DNA of 64,000 nucleotides from JARLGU01 sp036504535. Lineage in GTDB: Bacteria; Armatimonadota; Armatimonadia; Armatimonadales; Capsulimonadaceae. Positions 44,450-52,645 of this stretch are shown here, piece after piece. Numbering within the stretch: the first letter of the stretch is position 1; the number at the start of each line of letters is the position of its first letter. A model generated the notes under the pieces. That model made no database searches. It was not told where the DNA came from and saw nothing but the letters and a program-made list of their open reading frames with translations. The DNA lies in assembly GCA_036504535.1 (NCBI GenBank), contig DASXUY010000024.1, forward strand, positions 34,489 through 98,488, written 5' to 3'. Both the position numbers and the translations under genes were made by a program.

Positions 44450-46366
44450 ATGATAGATCAACAGAAACTTGTAACACACGCTCTTGAATCGGTTAGCAAA
44501 GCACGCGTCGCCGTGTTCGGCGACTTTTGCCTCGACGCTTACTGGTTCGTGGAAGACCGAGACGGCGAGATGTCCGTCGAAACCGGCCTTCCCATACGCC
44601 ATGTCGCCGCACAGCGATACACGCCGGGCGGTGCGGGCAATGTTGTTGCCAACCTCGCCGCGCTGGGTGTCGGCCATATCACCGCTATCGGAGCGATTGG
44701 TCGCGACCCATTTGGCGACAAGCTCGTTGCGCTTCTCGACGAACTCGCCGTCGACACCAGCAGCATCTGGCGCGGCCAGCCCGACTGGCAAACATGCGTC
44801 TATTCGAAGCCCTACAGTGGCGGCATGGAGCAAAGCCGGTTCGACTTCGGCGCATTCAACGCTGCTTCGCCTGAAACTATCGCCAGCGTCACTGCCGCTC
44901 TCGAAGCCGCCGCCGCGACCCACGATGTGCTCCTCGTCAATCAACAGATCCCAAACAGCATCTGCGGCGATGCTATCGTTACCGCAATCAATCGTATTGC
45001 TCGCGCCTTCCCCGCCCTGCACGTCGTCGTCGACTCACGTGATCGTGCTGGCCGGTTTGAGGGCGTCACGCTGAAGATCAACGCCTTCGAAGCCGCGGTC
45101 CTCTCGGGGCAGACGAACGCGTCCGCGTCCGAACCAGTAGGCATCGCCGATGTGCGCCGCATCGCCTCCGAGCTTAACGCCGCCACATCACGTCCGGTTT
45201 TCGTGACGCGAGGCGAGCGTGGCCTGGTGGTGGCGTCGCAGGGAGTTGTCAGCGAAGTCCCCGGTATCGAAACCGCGCCGCCAATTGACCCTGTCGGCGC
45301 TGGAGACACCATCCTGAGCGCTTTGTCTGCGGTTCTTGCCACCAACACCGGTGACGACGCTCCGCTCACGGCTGCCCGCGTAGCGAACATCGCCGCAACC
45401 GTCATCCTCAAGAAGCTGCACATCACTGGCACGGCGTCAGTGGACGAAATCACACGTGCCGCGTCGACGGTGGAGTACACGTACCTGCCCGAGCTTGCTG
45501 TTGACAGCCGCGCGGCAATCTACATCGACGGCAGCGAAATCGAGCTCGTTCGTCCGCTCCCCGAGACTCTCGCGATCAAGCACGCGATTTTCGACCACGA
45601 CGGTACCCTGTCGACCCTGCGCGAAGGATGGGAAAAGATCATGGAGCCCATGATGGTCAAGGCCATCCTGGGGCGGTGGTACAATACTGCCGATGAGGCG
45701 CTTTTCGCCAAAGCCACCCGTGAATGCCGCGAGTTTATCGACCGCACAACGGGTATCCAGACTCTGGTGCAGATGCAGGGCCTCGTGGAACTTGTACGCC
45801 AGTTCGGATGCGTACCCGAGGACGAGATCCTCGACAACCATGGCTACAAGCGCATCTACAATGACGAGCTGCTTGAAATGGTAAAGTCGCGGACACGCAA
45901 ACTTGAGCGAGGTGAGCTCTCGCCCACCGATTTCCAACTCAAGAACGCAACGGCCCTCCTCCATCGACTCCACGCGAACGGCGTTAAGCTCTACCTGGCA
46001 AGTGGCACCGACGAAGCCGATGTCATCGAAGAGGCGACTGCTATGGGCTACGCCGACCTGTTCGAAGGCCGGATATTTGGTGCGGTGGGCGATGTGAACG
46101 TTGAGGCGAAGAAGCTCGTGCTTGAGCGTATCATGCGAGAGAACTCGCTCTCGGGCCCGGAGTTAGTCACGTTTGGCGATGGTCCCGTCGAAATTCGCGA
46201 AACCCGCAAACGGGGAGGCGTGACCGTCGGGCTTGCGAGCGACGAGGTGCGGCGCTTTGGTCTGAACCTATCCAAGCGCAAACGGCTCATCCGCGCAGGA
46301 GCCGACCTGATCGTGCCCGACTACAGCCAGCTCGACAAGCTATTCGCAGTGCTCAATTTGAAGTAG
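44450..46366 (+). CDS. Heptose kinase (RfaE1/HldE-N type PfkB) fused to a HAD phosphatase
   Basis: 638 residues. Residues 1-340 are a PfkB/ribokinase-family kinase of the RfaE1 type: GDFCLDAYWF, YTPGGAGNVVANLAALG, GRDPFGD and the catalytic DPVGAGD (Asp286). Residues ~375-638 are a HAD hydrolase: IFDHDGTLS (nucleophile Asp382, Asp384), LYLASGTDEADV (motif II) and TFGDGPVEIRE (motif IV). In the ADP-heptose route the kinase makes heptose-1,7-bisphosphate and a HAD enzyme (GmhB) removes the 7-phosphate, so this fusion could carry out both steps. But the HAD part is of the phosphoglucomutase/phosphatase type rather than GmhB-like. Followed by rfaE2 and hldD; gmhA not seen here. Confidence 0.85.
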   Translation: MIDQQKLVTHALESVSKARVAVFGDFCLDAYWFVEDRDGEMSVETGLPIRHVAAQRYTPGGAGNVVANLAALGVGHITAIGAIGRDPFGDKLVALLDELAVDTSSIWRGQPDWQTCVYSKPYSGGMEQSRFDFGAFNAASPETIASVTAALEAAAATHDVLLVNQQIPNSICGDAIVTAINRIARAFPALHVVVDSRDRAGRFEGVTLKINAFEAAVLSGQTNASASEPVGIADVRRIASELNAATSRPVFVTRGERGLVVASQGVVSEVPGIETAPPIDPVGAGDTILSALSAVLATNTGDDAPLTAARVANIAATVILKKLHITGTASVDEITRAASTVEYTYLPELAVDSRAAIYIDGSEIELVRPLPETLAIKHAIFDHDGTLSTLREGWEKIMEPMMVKAILGRWYNTADEALFAKATRECREFIDRTTGIQTLVQMQGLVELVRQFGCVPEDEILDNHGYKRIYNDELLEMVKSRTRKLERGELSPTDFQLKNATALLHRLHANGVKLYLASGTDEADVIEEATAMGYADLFEGRIFGAVGDVNVEAKKLVLERIMRENSLSGPELVTFGDGPVEIRETRKRGGVTVGLASDEVRRFGLNLSKRKRLIRAGADLIVPDYSQLDKLFAVLNLK

Positions 46367-46398
46367 CGGCTCACTACTCCTTAAGGAACTCAAAGACA

Positions 46399-46902
46399 AT
46401 GACGATAGAACAACCTAAACTACTAACGGCTGACGAGTGCCGCATCGAACGCGACAAGCTGGTGGCCGAAGGCAAAAAGCTGGTATTCACCAACGGATGC
46501 TTCGACATCCTGCATCGCGGACATGTCACGTATATCACGTTCGCCCGTAACCAGGGCGACGCGCTCGTGGTCGGGCTAAACAGCGACGCGTCCGTTAAGC
46601 GGAACAAGGGCGAGAACCGTCCCATCAACGACGAAGAAGACCGTGCCTATGTCCTGGGATCGCTTCGTGCCGTCGATTACGTCGTAATCTTCGACGAGAA
46701 CGAGCCAAAGGACCTGATCGCCAAGATCCTGCCGCAGGTGCTTGTTAAAGGCAAAGATTGGGCTCACTACGTCAGCGGTCGCGAAATCGTCGAAGCCAAC
46801 GGCGGCGAAGTGGTGCTGGCGGACATGGTCGACGGAAAGTCGACGACTGGCACGATTGAGAAGGTATTAGCTGTGTACGGGAAGGACGGCGGGAAAGAAT
46901 GA
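46399..46902 (+). CDS. rfaE2: Heptose-1-phosphate adenylyltransferase (RfaE domain II)
   Basis: 167 residues. Nucleotidyltransferase signature FTNGCFDILHRGHVTYI (the HxGH motif), then VGLNSDASVKRNKGENRPI and the C-terminal segment VLVKGKDWA...STTGTIEKV equivalent to the KMSKS-like loop. It transfers AMP to D-glycero-beta-D-manno-heptose 1-phosphate to give ADP-heptose, which builds the LPS core and is a bacterial signal for ALPK1-type sensors. In E. coli this domain is fused to the kinase as HldE; here it is separate, and the kinase is fused to a HAD domain. It overlaps hldD by 4 nt. Confidence 0.94.
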   Translation: MTIEQPKLLTADECRIERDKLVAEGKKLVFTNGCFDILHRGHVTYITFARNQGDALVVGLNSDASVKRNKGENRPINDEEDRAYVLGSLRAVDYVVIFDENEPKDLIAKILPQVLVKGKDWAHYVSGREIVEANGGEVVLADMVDGKSTTGTIEKVLAVYGKDGGKE

Positions 46903-47864
46903 GTAAGGTGATAGTAGTCACAGGCGCTGCGGGCTTCATTGGGCGTAATATGGTCGCCGAGCTCAACCGGCGAGGCAACACGGATCTCGTTCTTGTAGAC
47001 GACCTGGGCACAACAGAAAAGTGGAAGCACCTGGTTGGCCTGCGCTACGAAGATATCCTCTCGCCAGCGCAGTACCTCGCCCGCATCAAGGCTGGCACAG
47101 CCCCCACCACCGAGGCAATCATCCATCTCGGTGCCTGCAGCGCAACAACCGAACGCGATGCCGACTTCCTGCTCGAAAACAACTACCGGTACACGCGAGC
47201 GCTTTGCGAGTGGTCGCTCGCCAACAGCGCCCGCTTCGTGTACGCGTCCAGCGCTGCAACATACGGTGACGGTTCGCAAGGCTACAGCGATGCCGACTCC
47301 GCAACGCCCACCCTTGCACCGCTCAACATGTACGGATACTCGAAGCACATGTTTGACCTTTGGGCGCTCAAGCACGGACTGTTCGACAAGATCGTCGGCC
47401 TCAAATACTTCAACGTCTTTGGCCCCTACGAAGAGCACAAAGGTGACATGCGTTCCGTGGTCCACAAAGCGTACGGACAAATTCTAGATCGCGGCTACAT
47501 CGAGCTCTTCAAAAGCGACCGCGCTGAATACGCTGACGGCGAGCAGATGCGGGACTTCATCTACGTGCGCGACGTCGTCGATGTCACGCTGCACTTCGCC
47601 GAGCACAAAGATCGCGGCGGGCTGCTAAACTGCGGCACAGGCAAAGCACGACCTTGGACAGCGCTAGCAAAAGGCGTGTTCGCCGCCATGAACATCCCCG
47701 CCGACATCCGCTTCATCGACATGCCGGAAGTGCTCAAAGGCAAGTACCAGTACTTCACCGAAGCCGATACCACCAAGCTTCGCGCAGCTGGCTACACAAC
47801 CCCGTTCACCGAACTAGAAGACGGCATCCGCGACTACGTCGTCAACTACCTCGCGAGCAAATAG
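46899..47864 (+). CDS. hldD: ADP-L-glycero-D-manno-heptose 6-epimerase
   Basis: 321 residues, an extended SDR with all HldD marks: VVTGAAGFIGRNMV, IIHLGACSATTERDADFLLENNYRYT, the catalytic Tyr-x-x-x-Lys in YGYSKHMFD, FGPYEEHKGDMRSVVHKAY and GEQMRDFIYVRDV. It epimerises ADP-D,D-heptose at C6 to ADP-L,D-heptose for core oligosaccharide. Third gene of the heptose unit; its start overlaps rfaE2 and a terminator follows at 47976. Its presence implies heptose in a lipopolysaccharide, S-layer glycan or similar surface glycan. Confidence 0.95.
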   Translation: MSKVIVVTGAAGFIGRNMVAELNRRGNTDLVLVDDLGTTEKWKHLVGLRYEDILSPAQYLARIKAGTAPTTEAIIHLGACSATTERDADFLLENNYRYTRALCEWSLANSARFVYASSAATYGDGSQGYSDADSATPTLAPLNMYGYSKHMFDLWALKHGLFDKIVGLKYFNVFGPYEEHKGDMRSVVHKAYGQILDRGYIELFKSDRAEYADGEQMRDFIYVRDVVDVTLHFAEHKDRGGLLNCGTGKARPWTALAKGVFAAMNIPADIRFIDMPEVLKGKYQYFTEADTTKLRAAGYTTPFTELEDGIRDYVVNYLASK

Positions 47865-47903
47865 CGAACGGGACCTTCTATCTCCCATCGCCAATTTTCG
47901 TAG

Positions 47904-47924
47904 GGGCAGAGCTTGTCTCTGCCC
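47904..47924. repeat. GGGCAGAG hairpin repeat, copy downstream of hldD
   Basis: GGGCAGAG-cttgt-CTCTGCCC: perfect 8-bp stem with 5-nt loop, 40 bp after hldD. Other copies: 31396-31416, 56825-56845, 56939-56959 and an altered one at 60957-60980. The flanks (GTAGGGG..., ...CCT) are also shared. Mostly at gene ends. Confidence 0.75.
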
Positions 47925-47975
47925 TCCCTCGCCTCTCCGGCTCCACACCTGTCCGCCCAACCACCCACACGCGTG

Positions 47976-48010
47976 CAAAAGGCCCAGGCATCAGCCGCCC
48001 AGGCCTTTTG
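47976..48010 (+). terminator. Intrinsic terminator of the heptose operon
   Basis: CAAAAGGCC (47976-47984) and GGCCTTTTG (48002-48010) form a 9-bp stem, followed by TTATTTG. It is well placed about 110 bp after the hldD stop. Confidence 0.7.
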
Positions 48011-48114
48011 TTATTTGTGAACGTCAGCCACGTTCCTTATTCTATTAGCGGGTGCTCGGCGTTCAACGTGAACGCGAAGCCCTTGTGTGGTTCAGCCTGA
48101 GAAGCTGAGCCTGA

Positions 48115-48483
48115 TTACTTAGGGTTCTTAGCCGGCCGACCACGCTTGCGCGGGATCTTCGGCTCAACCGGCTGACCGGGCACTTCGCCGCGTCGCTCGG
48201 CAGCGCGGATGCCGCGCATCTCGCCGCCCTTGCGACCGATTTCGGCGTAGAATTCAGGGCCGCGTTCGCGCTTGACGGTTTCGCCACCCTTCTTGCCGAT
48301 GCTCTGATAGAACACCGGACCATATCGCTCCTTGACGGTCTCGCCGCCCTTGCGGCCAGCTTCTCGAGCTAGCGCAGGCTTTGCGGCGAATCCGCCCTGT
48401 TGATCGTGCTCGTGGGAGCCGCGGTGAGCATCCGCGATCCGTCGGGCGCCGTCCGATCCGGGCTCAGGGCCTGGTTTTGCCAT
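48115..48483 (-). CDS. KGG/Em-like stress protein with an AT-hook tail
   Basis: 122 residues. Three copies of the stress-induced KGG-type repeat: AREAGRKGGETVKERYGPVFYQ, SIGKKGGETVKRERGPEFYA and EIGRKGGEMRGIRA, the pattern of GsiB/Em-like hydration-stress proteins. The N-terminal part (GARRIADAHRGSHEHDQQ) is polar. The C-terminal tail PRKRGRPAKNP is an AT-hook, unusual for this family and suggesting DNA binding. The protein would be mostly disordered and induced by desiccation or general stress. Not operonic with neighbours; the YtxH-like pair follows the same strand about 280 bp upstream. Confidence 0.82.
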   Translation of the reverse strand: MAKPGPEPGSDGARRIADAHRGSHEHDQQGGFAAKPALAREAGRKGGETVKERYGPVFYQSIGKKGGETVKRERGPEFYAEIGRKGGEMRGIRAAERRGEVPGQPVEPKIPRKRGRPAKNPK

Positions 48484-48762
48484 TACTTCATTCTCCTGTC
48501 CAGAGGTCTATCCGAAAGTGGGACATTGAAGCTCAAGATGAGCTTGGATGGGTCCGCCTTCCCACGTTGCGGCCCCTTCCTCCCAATAACGGGAGGACCT
48601 AAAGTGATATGCGTTCCAACTAGCGTATGAAGATAACTCAACGCCTTGCCACACTCTTGTGGGTCGTAGACCCTATCTTCAATAACTAGCCACGTCCTTC
48701 AGGGCGTGGTGGCCATGGCCATAGCCAAAATGCGCCTTGCCACACTCTTGTGGGTCGTAGAC
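48484..48762. repeat. Structured repeat element (GGGTC/TTCA-hairpin family) between stress genes
   Basis: 48661-48673 is the hairpin GGGTCGTAGACCC; 48690-48709 forms an 8-bp stem CCACGTCC-TTCA-GGGCGTGG. The 30-bp run before it (48642-48671) is duplicated at 48733-48763. The same two-hairpin unit, with compensatory changes, occurs three times at 63159-63322. No coding frame is supported. Confidence 0.7.
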
Positions 48763-49236
48763 TTAAGCGCCCGGTTCGGATGTTGCTTCGGCAACTTCGG
48801 ACTTCAGGTGTGCTTTCGCGTCATGGGCCGCTTCGCGACCGGCCGCAATGGCTTCCTGAGCAGCAGCCGTGCCCGACTCTACCAGGGCCTTACCCTTATT
48901 GAGTGCGTTGGTCGCCTGCTCCTTCACCGTTGATACCGCATCGCTGGCTTTGTCGGCCACCGATGAAGCTACTTCAGTGCCTTTGGCCTTCAACTGCTCG
49001 ACCGTTTCGGTCGCCTTGTCGCCAAATTCGGTAGCGTTCTGCTTCACCGCTTCTGCAACTTCGCTGGTCTTGGATTTTACAGCATTTGCGTAGTCCACGG
49101 ACTTCTCGGCGATAAAGGTTCGGGTGTCTTCGCCGCGCTGTGGAGCTAGCAATAGGGCCGCAAGGGCTCCCATGGCGCCGCCAACAAGCACGCCGACCAG
49201 AAATGCACCACCGCTGTTATCGTTGTTTGAGCTCAT
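48763..49236 (-). CDS. YtxH-like protein
   Basis: 157 residues. N-terminal GGAFLVGVLVGGAMGALAALLLAPQRGEDTR is the YtxH signature: a Gly-rich membrane segment followed by LLAPxxGxxTR. The rest is a long Ala/Lys/Glu-rich amphipathic helix (VKQNATEFGDKATETVEQLKAKGTEVA...), like apolipoprotein or LEA stress proteins. YtxH proteins are induced by general stress in Bacillus. It follows the DUF948-like gene by 16 bp on the same strand, the pairing seen in Firmicutes, so the two are probably one operon. Confidence 0.85.
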   Translation of the reverse strand: MSSNNDNSGGAFLVGVLVGGAMGALAALLLAPQRGEDTRTFIAEKSVDYANAVKSKTSEVAEAVKQNATEFGDKATETVEQLKAKGTEVASSVADKASDAVSTVKEQATNALNKGKALVESGTAAAQEAIAAGREAAHDAKAHLKSEVAEATSEPGA

Positions 49237-49252
49237 TCGATCGACTCCTATT

Positions 49253-49669
49253 CTATTGAGGGTCCTTACCCTGAGATTTGCCGAAATGGCGGCCGAGGGA
49301 GGATAAACCTTCCGTCAAACCGGCTATCAGGCTCGAAATGTTGATCAGCGGTGTTGAAACCGCCTTTTGTACGACCGATGCCGTTGCTTCAACTTTCCTT
49401 GCAACGCTTTCAGTTGTCGTCTCACCGCGCTCTAATATAGCGTCAGCTCGATCACCAATATTGCTCGTTACGCGCTGAACGACGTCTAAAGTTTCCGTTG
49501 TCTTAGAAAGAACCGGCTTTACTTGTTCAAGCGCCGAATCTACCTTCGCCTCAAGCGACCGCAAACCGAATGCAATCACAGCGAGCAGACCCACCGTAAG
49601 GAGGGCAAAAATGACCACAAAAACCAGGACGATGTACAGCGAAACAGTCGCGGCTGTATCTAATGTCAT
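49253..49669 (-). CDS. DUF948-like membrane protein
   Basis: 138 residues from the ATG at 49669. One N-terminal membrane segment (VSLYIVLVFVVIFALLTVGLLAVIAFGL) precedes a helical, coiled-coil-like part with KVDSALEQVKPVLSKTTETLDVVQRVTSN, the DUF948 pattern. Usually found next to YtxH genes, as here (16 bp). Role unknown; a membrane-linked stress or division-associated protein is assumed for the family. The ORF frame begins at 49699, but the extra ten residues are not supported by a ribosome-binding site. Confidence 0.75.
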   Translation of the reverse strand: MTLDTAATVSLYIVLVFVVIFALLTVGLLAVIAFGLRSLEAKVDSALEQVKPVLSKTTETLDVVQRVTSNIGDRADAILERGETTTESVARKVEATASVVQKAVSTPLINISSLIAGLTEGLSSLGRHFGKSQGKDPQ

Positions 49670-49699
49670 GTTTATCGATCTCTGTTGCTGTAAGCGCAA

Positions 49700-50005
49700 C
49701 CCCTTGTTCGTAATTCGAGCGTCAGCGTCTGAGGGTAGCCAAGCTAGCGTTATCCTCGCTCTGATATTACCCAGGCAGTTTATTGACTAAACGCCTCAAT
49801 GCACATCTTCCGCATCGGGGGCCAGCGCCCGCCATCGACGCAATCCAATAGGTAGGCGCCGATACCAGAGTGCAGCGTAAAGCAGATGAAAGACGATTGC
49901 CTAAAATGCCTACGGGAAATTATACCGTGCAAGCTCTTACTATTTGATACAGTGATTTTGACGGTTGACCGCTTTAGTGAGGACATCGGCAATTATTTGC
50001 CAAAT
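49700..50005. other. Intergenic region without a supported gene
   Basis: 306 bp upstream of the DUF948-like gene and downstream of rdgB. A 70-codon minus-strand frame at 49780-49992 has no ribosome-binding site or homology that I recognise. It probably holds the promoter of the DUF948-YtxH unit; no clear boxes seen. Confidence 0.35.
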
Positions 50006-50617
50006 TTAGAGGGATATGCCAGGGATACGAGCGATTTTGGCGGCAATCGAGCGCATCGCGCGGCCACGATGACTAACGTCGTTCTTTTCGCTGCTCGATA
50101 GCTGAGCCATTGTTCGAGATTGATTAGTAAGCAGAAACACAGGATCGTACCCAAAGCCGCCTGCGCCGTAAGGCTCGCTTGCGATCACGCCCTCGCAAAC
50201 ACCCTCAGCTGTGAATGCCTCCCCATCAGGCAGTGCCAACGCAGCGCAGCACACAAATCGGGCGGTTCGCTCGGCTGAGTCGTAAGCTCCGGCATACGCC
50301 AACTCGGCCAGCAGCTTTTCGATCCGCGCCGCATCTGTCGGTGCATAGCGGCTCGACCGAATCCCAGGGGCACCGTTCAGTGCATCGACACAAAGCCCGG
50401 AATCGTCCGAAAGGCACGGCTTCCCCGTCACGTGGGCATAGAAGCGAGCCTTGATTAACGCATTCGCCTCAAACGTAGCCCCATTCTCATCCGGCTCCGT
50501 GACCGTGTCGGCCGCGGTGAGGGCCGCAAGAGTCAGCCCCGCTGGCAGTAACGGATTCAAAATCGCCGCCACTTCGCCGAATTTATGAGCATTGGTAGTT
50601 GCGACGATTATTTCCAT
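50006..50617 (-). CDS. rdgB: XTP/dITP diphosphatase (RdgB/HAM1)
   Basis: 203 residues from the ATG at 50617; an upstream GTG would add three. Motifs: IIVATTNAHKFGEV (substrate loop), NALIKARFYAHVTGKPCLSDDSGLCVDALNG (catalytic Asp pair SDDSG), GVIASEPYGAGGFGYDPVFL and SHRGRAMRSI. It removes non-canonical purine triphosphates (XTP, dITP) from the nucleotide pool. Last gene of the cell-wall/nucleotide group on this strand; the order rph-rdgB is conserved in many bacteria. Confidence 0.96.
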   Translation of the reverse strand: MEIIVATTNAHKFGEVAAILNPLLPAGLTLAALTAADTVTEPDENGATFEANALIKARFYAHVTGKPCLSDDSGLCVDALNGAPGIRSSRYAPTDAARIEKLLAELAYAGAYDSAERTARFVCCAALALPDGEAFTAEGVCEGVIASEPYGAGGFGYDPVFLLTNQSRTMAQLSSSEKNDVSHRGRAMRSIAAKIARIPGISL

Positions 50618-50812
50618 AGTAGACACTATAATTCGATAAGGTTGGGTTTGGACGTGGATAAGTGACTCACCAGCGCACTGAAGGAAAATACCTCATCCCC
50701 AGCCCTTCTCCTATTATAAGGAGAAGGGAGCCAGAAGGAATGTAGGCAGTGGCTTTCCTCTTGTTCCCCTCTCCTTATCGTAGGAGAGGGGCCGGGGGTG
50801 AGGTATTCTGAC
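50618..50812. repeat. Repeats between rph and rdgB
   Basis: Two inverted copies of the CCTCACCCCCGGCCCC-type element: 50689-50735 and 50762-50811 (CCTCTCCTTATCGTAGGAGAGGGGCCGGGGGTGAGG). Each folds on itself and the two can pair with each other, so the rph-rdgB message may be interrupted or processed here. Confidence 0.6.
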
Positions 50813-51538
50813 CTAGATCAGCCCCTTCAACGTATCTCGCTGAATCGCGATCAGGTCCCGTATCCCCTGCTGAGAAATGTCCAGCAAGCGATTGAGGCGG
50901 TTGCGGTCGAACGGCGCTCCCTCGGCTGTTCCCTGAACCTCAATAAACCGATTCGTGTCGGTCATCACGATATTCATGTCCACCGCAGCCTGCGAATCCT
51001 CGGCATACTCAAGGTCGAGACGCTCTTCGCCGGAAACGACGCCGACAGACACTGCGGCCACCCACTCATCGAACGGCAGCGTGCGAACCAGCCCCTTCTT
51101 TTTGAGGCCAACCATCGCCTGCACCATCGCGACAAACGCGCCCGTGATACTTGCGGTGCGTGTTCCGCCGTCGGCCTGAATCACATCGCAGTCCAGCCAG
51201 ATAGTTCGCTCACCAAGTGCGTGCATGTCGACAACGCTACGCAGGCTTCGGCCCACGAGGCGCTGAATTTCGACGGTCCGCCCATTCGGTTTGCCGCTGC
51301 TGCTGTCACGAGGTGTCCGGGTGTGCGTGGCGCGCGGAAGCATCGAATACTCAGCGGTTACCCAGCCCTGGCCCTGCCCCTTGAGGAACGGCGGGACTTT
51401 GTCCTCAACGCTCGCGGTGCAGAGCACCCGTGTGTCCCCCACTGAGATGAGGCACGAGCCTTCCGCATACTTTGCGAAGCCGAGCTCCATTGTGACGGGT
51501 CGTAATTGTGTGGCCTGGCGGCCGTCGGGTCGTGGCAT
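50813..51538 (-). CDS. rph: Ribonuclease PH
   Basis: 241 residues, full length. RPDGRQATQLRPVTMELGFAK start, then GSCLISVGDTRVLCTASVE, RTVEIQRLVGRSLRSVVDM, IWLDCDVIQADGGTRTASITGA and FIEVQGTAEGAPF. These are the phosphate-binding and Arg-rich RNA-binding motifs of RNase PH. It trims tRNA 3' ends by phosphorolysis and degrades rRNA. Part of the conserved amidase-GerMN-murI-rph-rdgB order; a repeat-bearing gap of 236 bp separates it from murI. Confidence 0.97.
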   Translation of the reverse strand: MPRPDGRQATQLRPVTMELGFAKYAEGSCLISVGDTRVLCTASVEDKVPPFLKGQGQGWVTAEYSMLPRATHTRTPRDSSSGKPNGRTVEIQRLVGRSLRSVVDMHALGERTIWLDCDVIQADGGTRTASITGAFVAMVQAMVGLKKKGLVRTLPFDEWVAAVSVGVVSGEERLDLEYAEDSQAAVDMNIVMTDTNRFIEVQGTAEGAPFDRNRLNRLLDISQQGIRDLIAIQRDTLKGLI

Positions 51539-51774
51539 AGTTCAATCCTTCCAGTATCGGCAGCGGCTCATCCCGCTCCTGAATAAGTCAATTGTCGGAC
51601 CAACAATATATCCACTCGCTCAATACGCCCAGCGAAAGGAATAGAAAAGTTCCCTTCGCGCATCGCGAAGGACCCGCCGTCTTGGGCGGGAGGGCAGGTC
51701 TCTTGACCAAGAGGGTCCCGAGTCCGCGAGGGGGTTGGGTCTTCCGAGATAGTGCTAAGCCTTCACCGATGCCC
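51539..51774. repeat. Repeat-bearing gap between murI and rph
   Basis: Contains the inverted repeat TTCCCTTCGCGCATCGCGAAGG (51651-51672) and the start of the CCCTCACCCCACCCCTCTCCC element that continues to 51815 inside murI. No gene supported. Confidence 0.5.
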
Positions 51775-52644
51775 TCACCCCACCCCTCTCCCGAGGCGGG
51801 CGAGGGAGTAGGATCGCTCTTGAGAATCGAGGTCCACATGAATCACATCGTCTGCGGGGCCACCCAGGAAGATTGGCCCCTGACGCGCGAATTTCGCACG
51901 CTCGCCGCTGGTGCAGTAACGATGGTGCGGCGTCGCGCTTGGTGGAGCTGCAATCGCGCGATCTGCCAGTATTACGCCTGCCTCGCGTACCGTCTCGCCT
52001 GCAGGGTCAACGAATCGCGGCTGGTGATCGGCAGGAAAAAGATCGCCAGCCTCCCGGGTCAGCGCATTGATGAGAAAGGGATAGTGTGTGCAGCCCAAAA
52101 TGATCGTATCGCATGACGCACGGGACAACGGCTCAAGGTATGTCCTCGCGGCGTCAATCGCGTCGGCACTCTCAGAAAGCCCGTCCTCCACCAGCGGCAC
52201 AAACCGTGGGCATGCGTTTTCAACCACATTGACCGTCGGATCCAAGCGATGCGCCGTCGCCGTGTATGCGCCGCTGGACACAGTGCCCTGCGTGGCAAGA
52301 ACACCAATCCGGCGCGCACCCTGCCGCAGCGCCGCCTGAACACCCGGCGCGATCACGCCAATGATGGGGATATCGGGGTGCTGCAAGCGGGCGGCATCAA
52401 GAGCGACTGCCGACGAAATATTGCACGCCATAACGACCATCTTCGCCCCGTTTGCCACGAGAAAGTCGCAAATGGGAAGAGCAAACCCACGGACCTCGTC
52501 AAGCGGGCGGCCGCCATACGGCACATGAGCCGTATCCGCAAAGTACAGGAGCTCTTCGTTCGGAAGAATGCGGAGAAACTGGCGCGCGACACTCAGACCG
52601 CCGACCCCAGAATCGAATACACCAATGGGAGCGTTGCCGGTCAC
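51775..52644 (-). CDS. murI: Glutamate racemase
   Basis: 289 residues. Motifs: IGVFDSGVGGLSV, YFADTAHVPYG, MACNISSAVAL (first catalytic Cys; ISS replaces the usual TAS) and IILGCTHYPFL (second Cys). It makes D-glutamate for peptidoglycan. The GTG start at 52644 has GGAGG 9 nt upstream and lies 1 nt after the GerMN stop, so translation is coupled. The family normally ends near VIHVDL; the last ~17 residues here (DSQERSYSLARLGRGVG) and the stop are encoded by a dispersed intergenic repeat (51768-51815), a repeat-derived tail that probably does not affect the core. Confidence 0.95.
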   Translation of the reverse strand: MTGNAPIGVFDSGVGGLSVARQFLRILPNEELLYFADTAHVPYGGRPLDEVRGFALPICDFLVANGAKMVVMACNISSAVALDAARLQHPDIPIIGVIAPGVQAALRQGARRIGVLATQGTVSSGAYTATAHRLDPTVNVVENACPRFVPLVEDGLSESADAIDAARTYLEPLSRASCDTIILGCTHYPFLINALTREAGDLFPADHQPRFVDPAGETVREAGVILADRAIAAPPSATPHHRYCTSGERAKFARQGPIFLGGPADDVIHVDLDSQERSYSLARLGRGVG

Positions 52645-52645
52645 G

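Noticed and set aside
49780..49992. 70-codon minus-strand frame downstream of rdgB
   Set aside because: No ribosome-binding site and no recognisable protein pattern; mixed composition with intergenic character.
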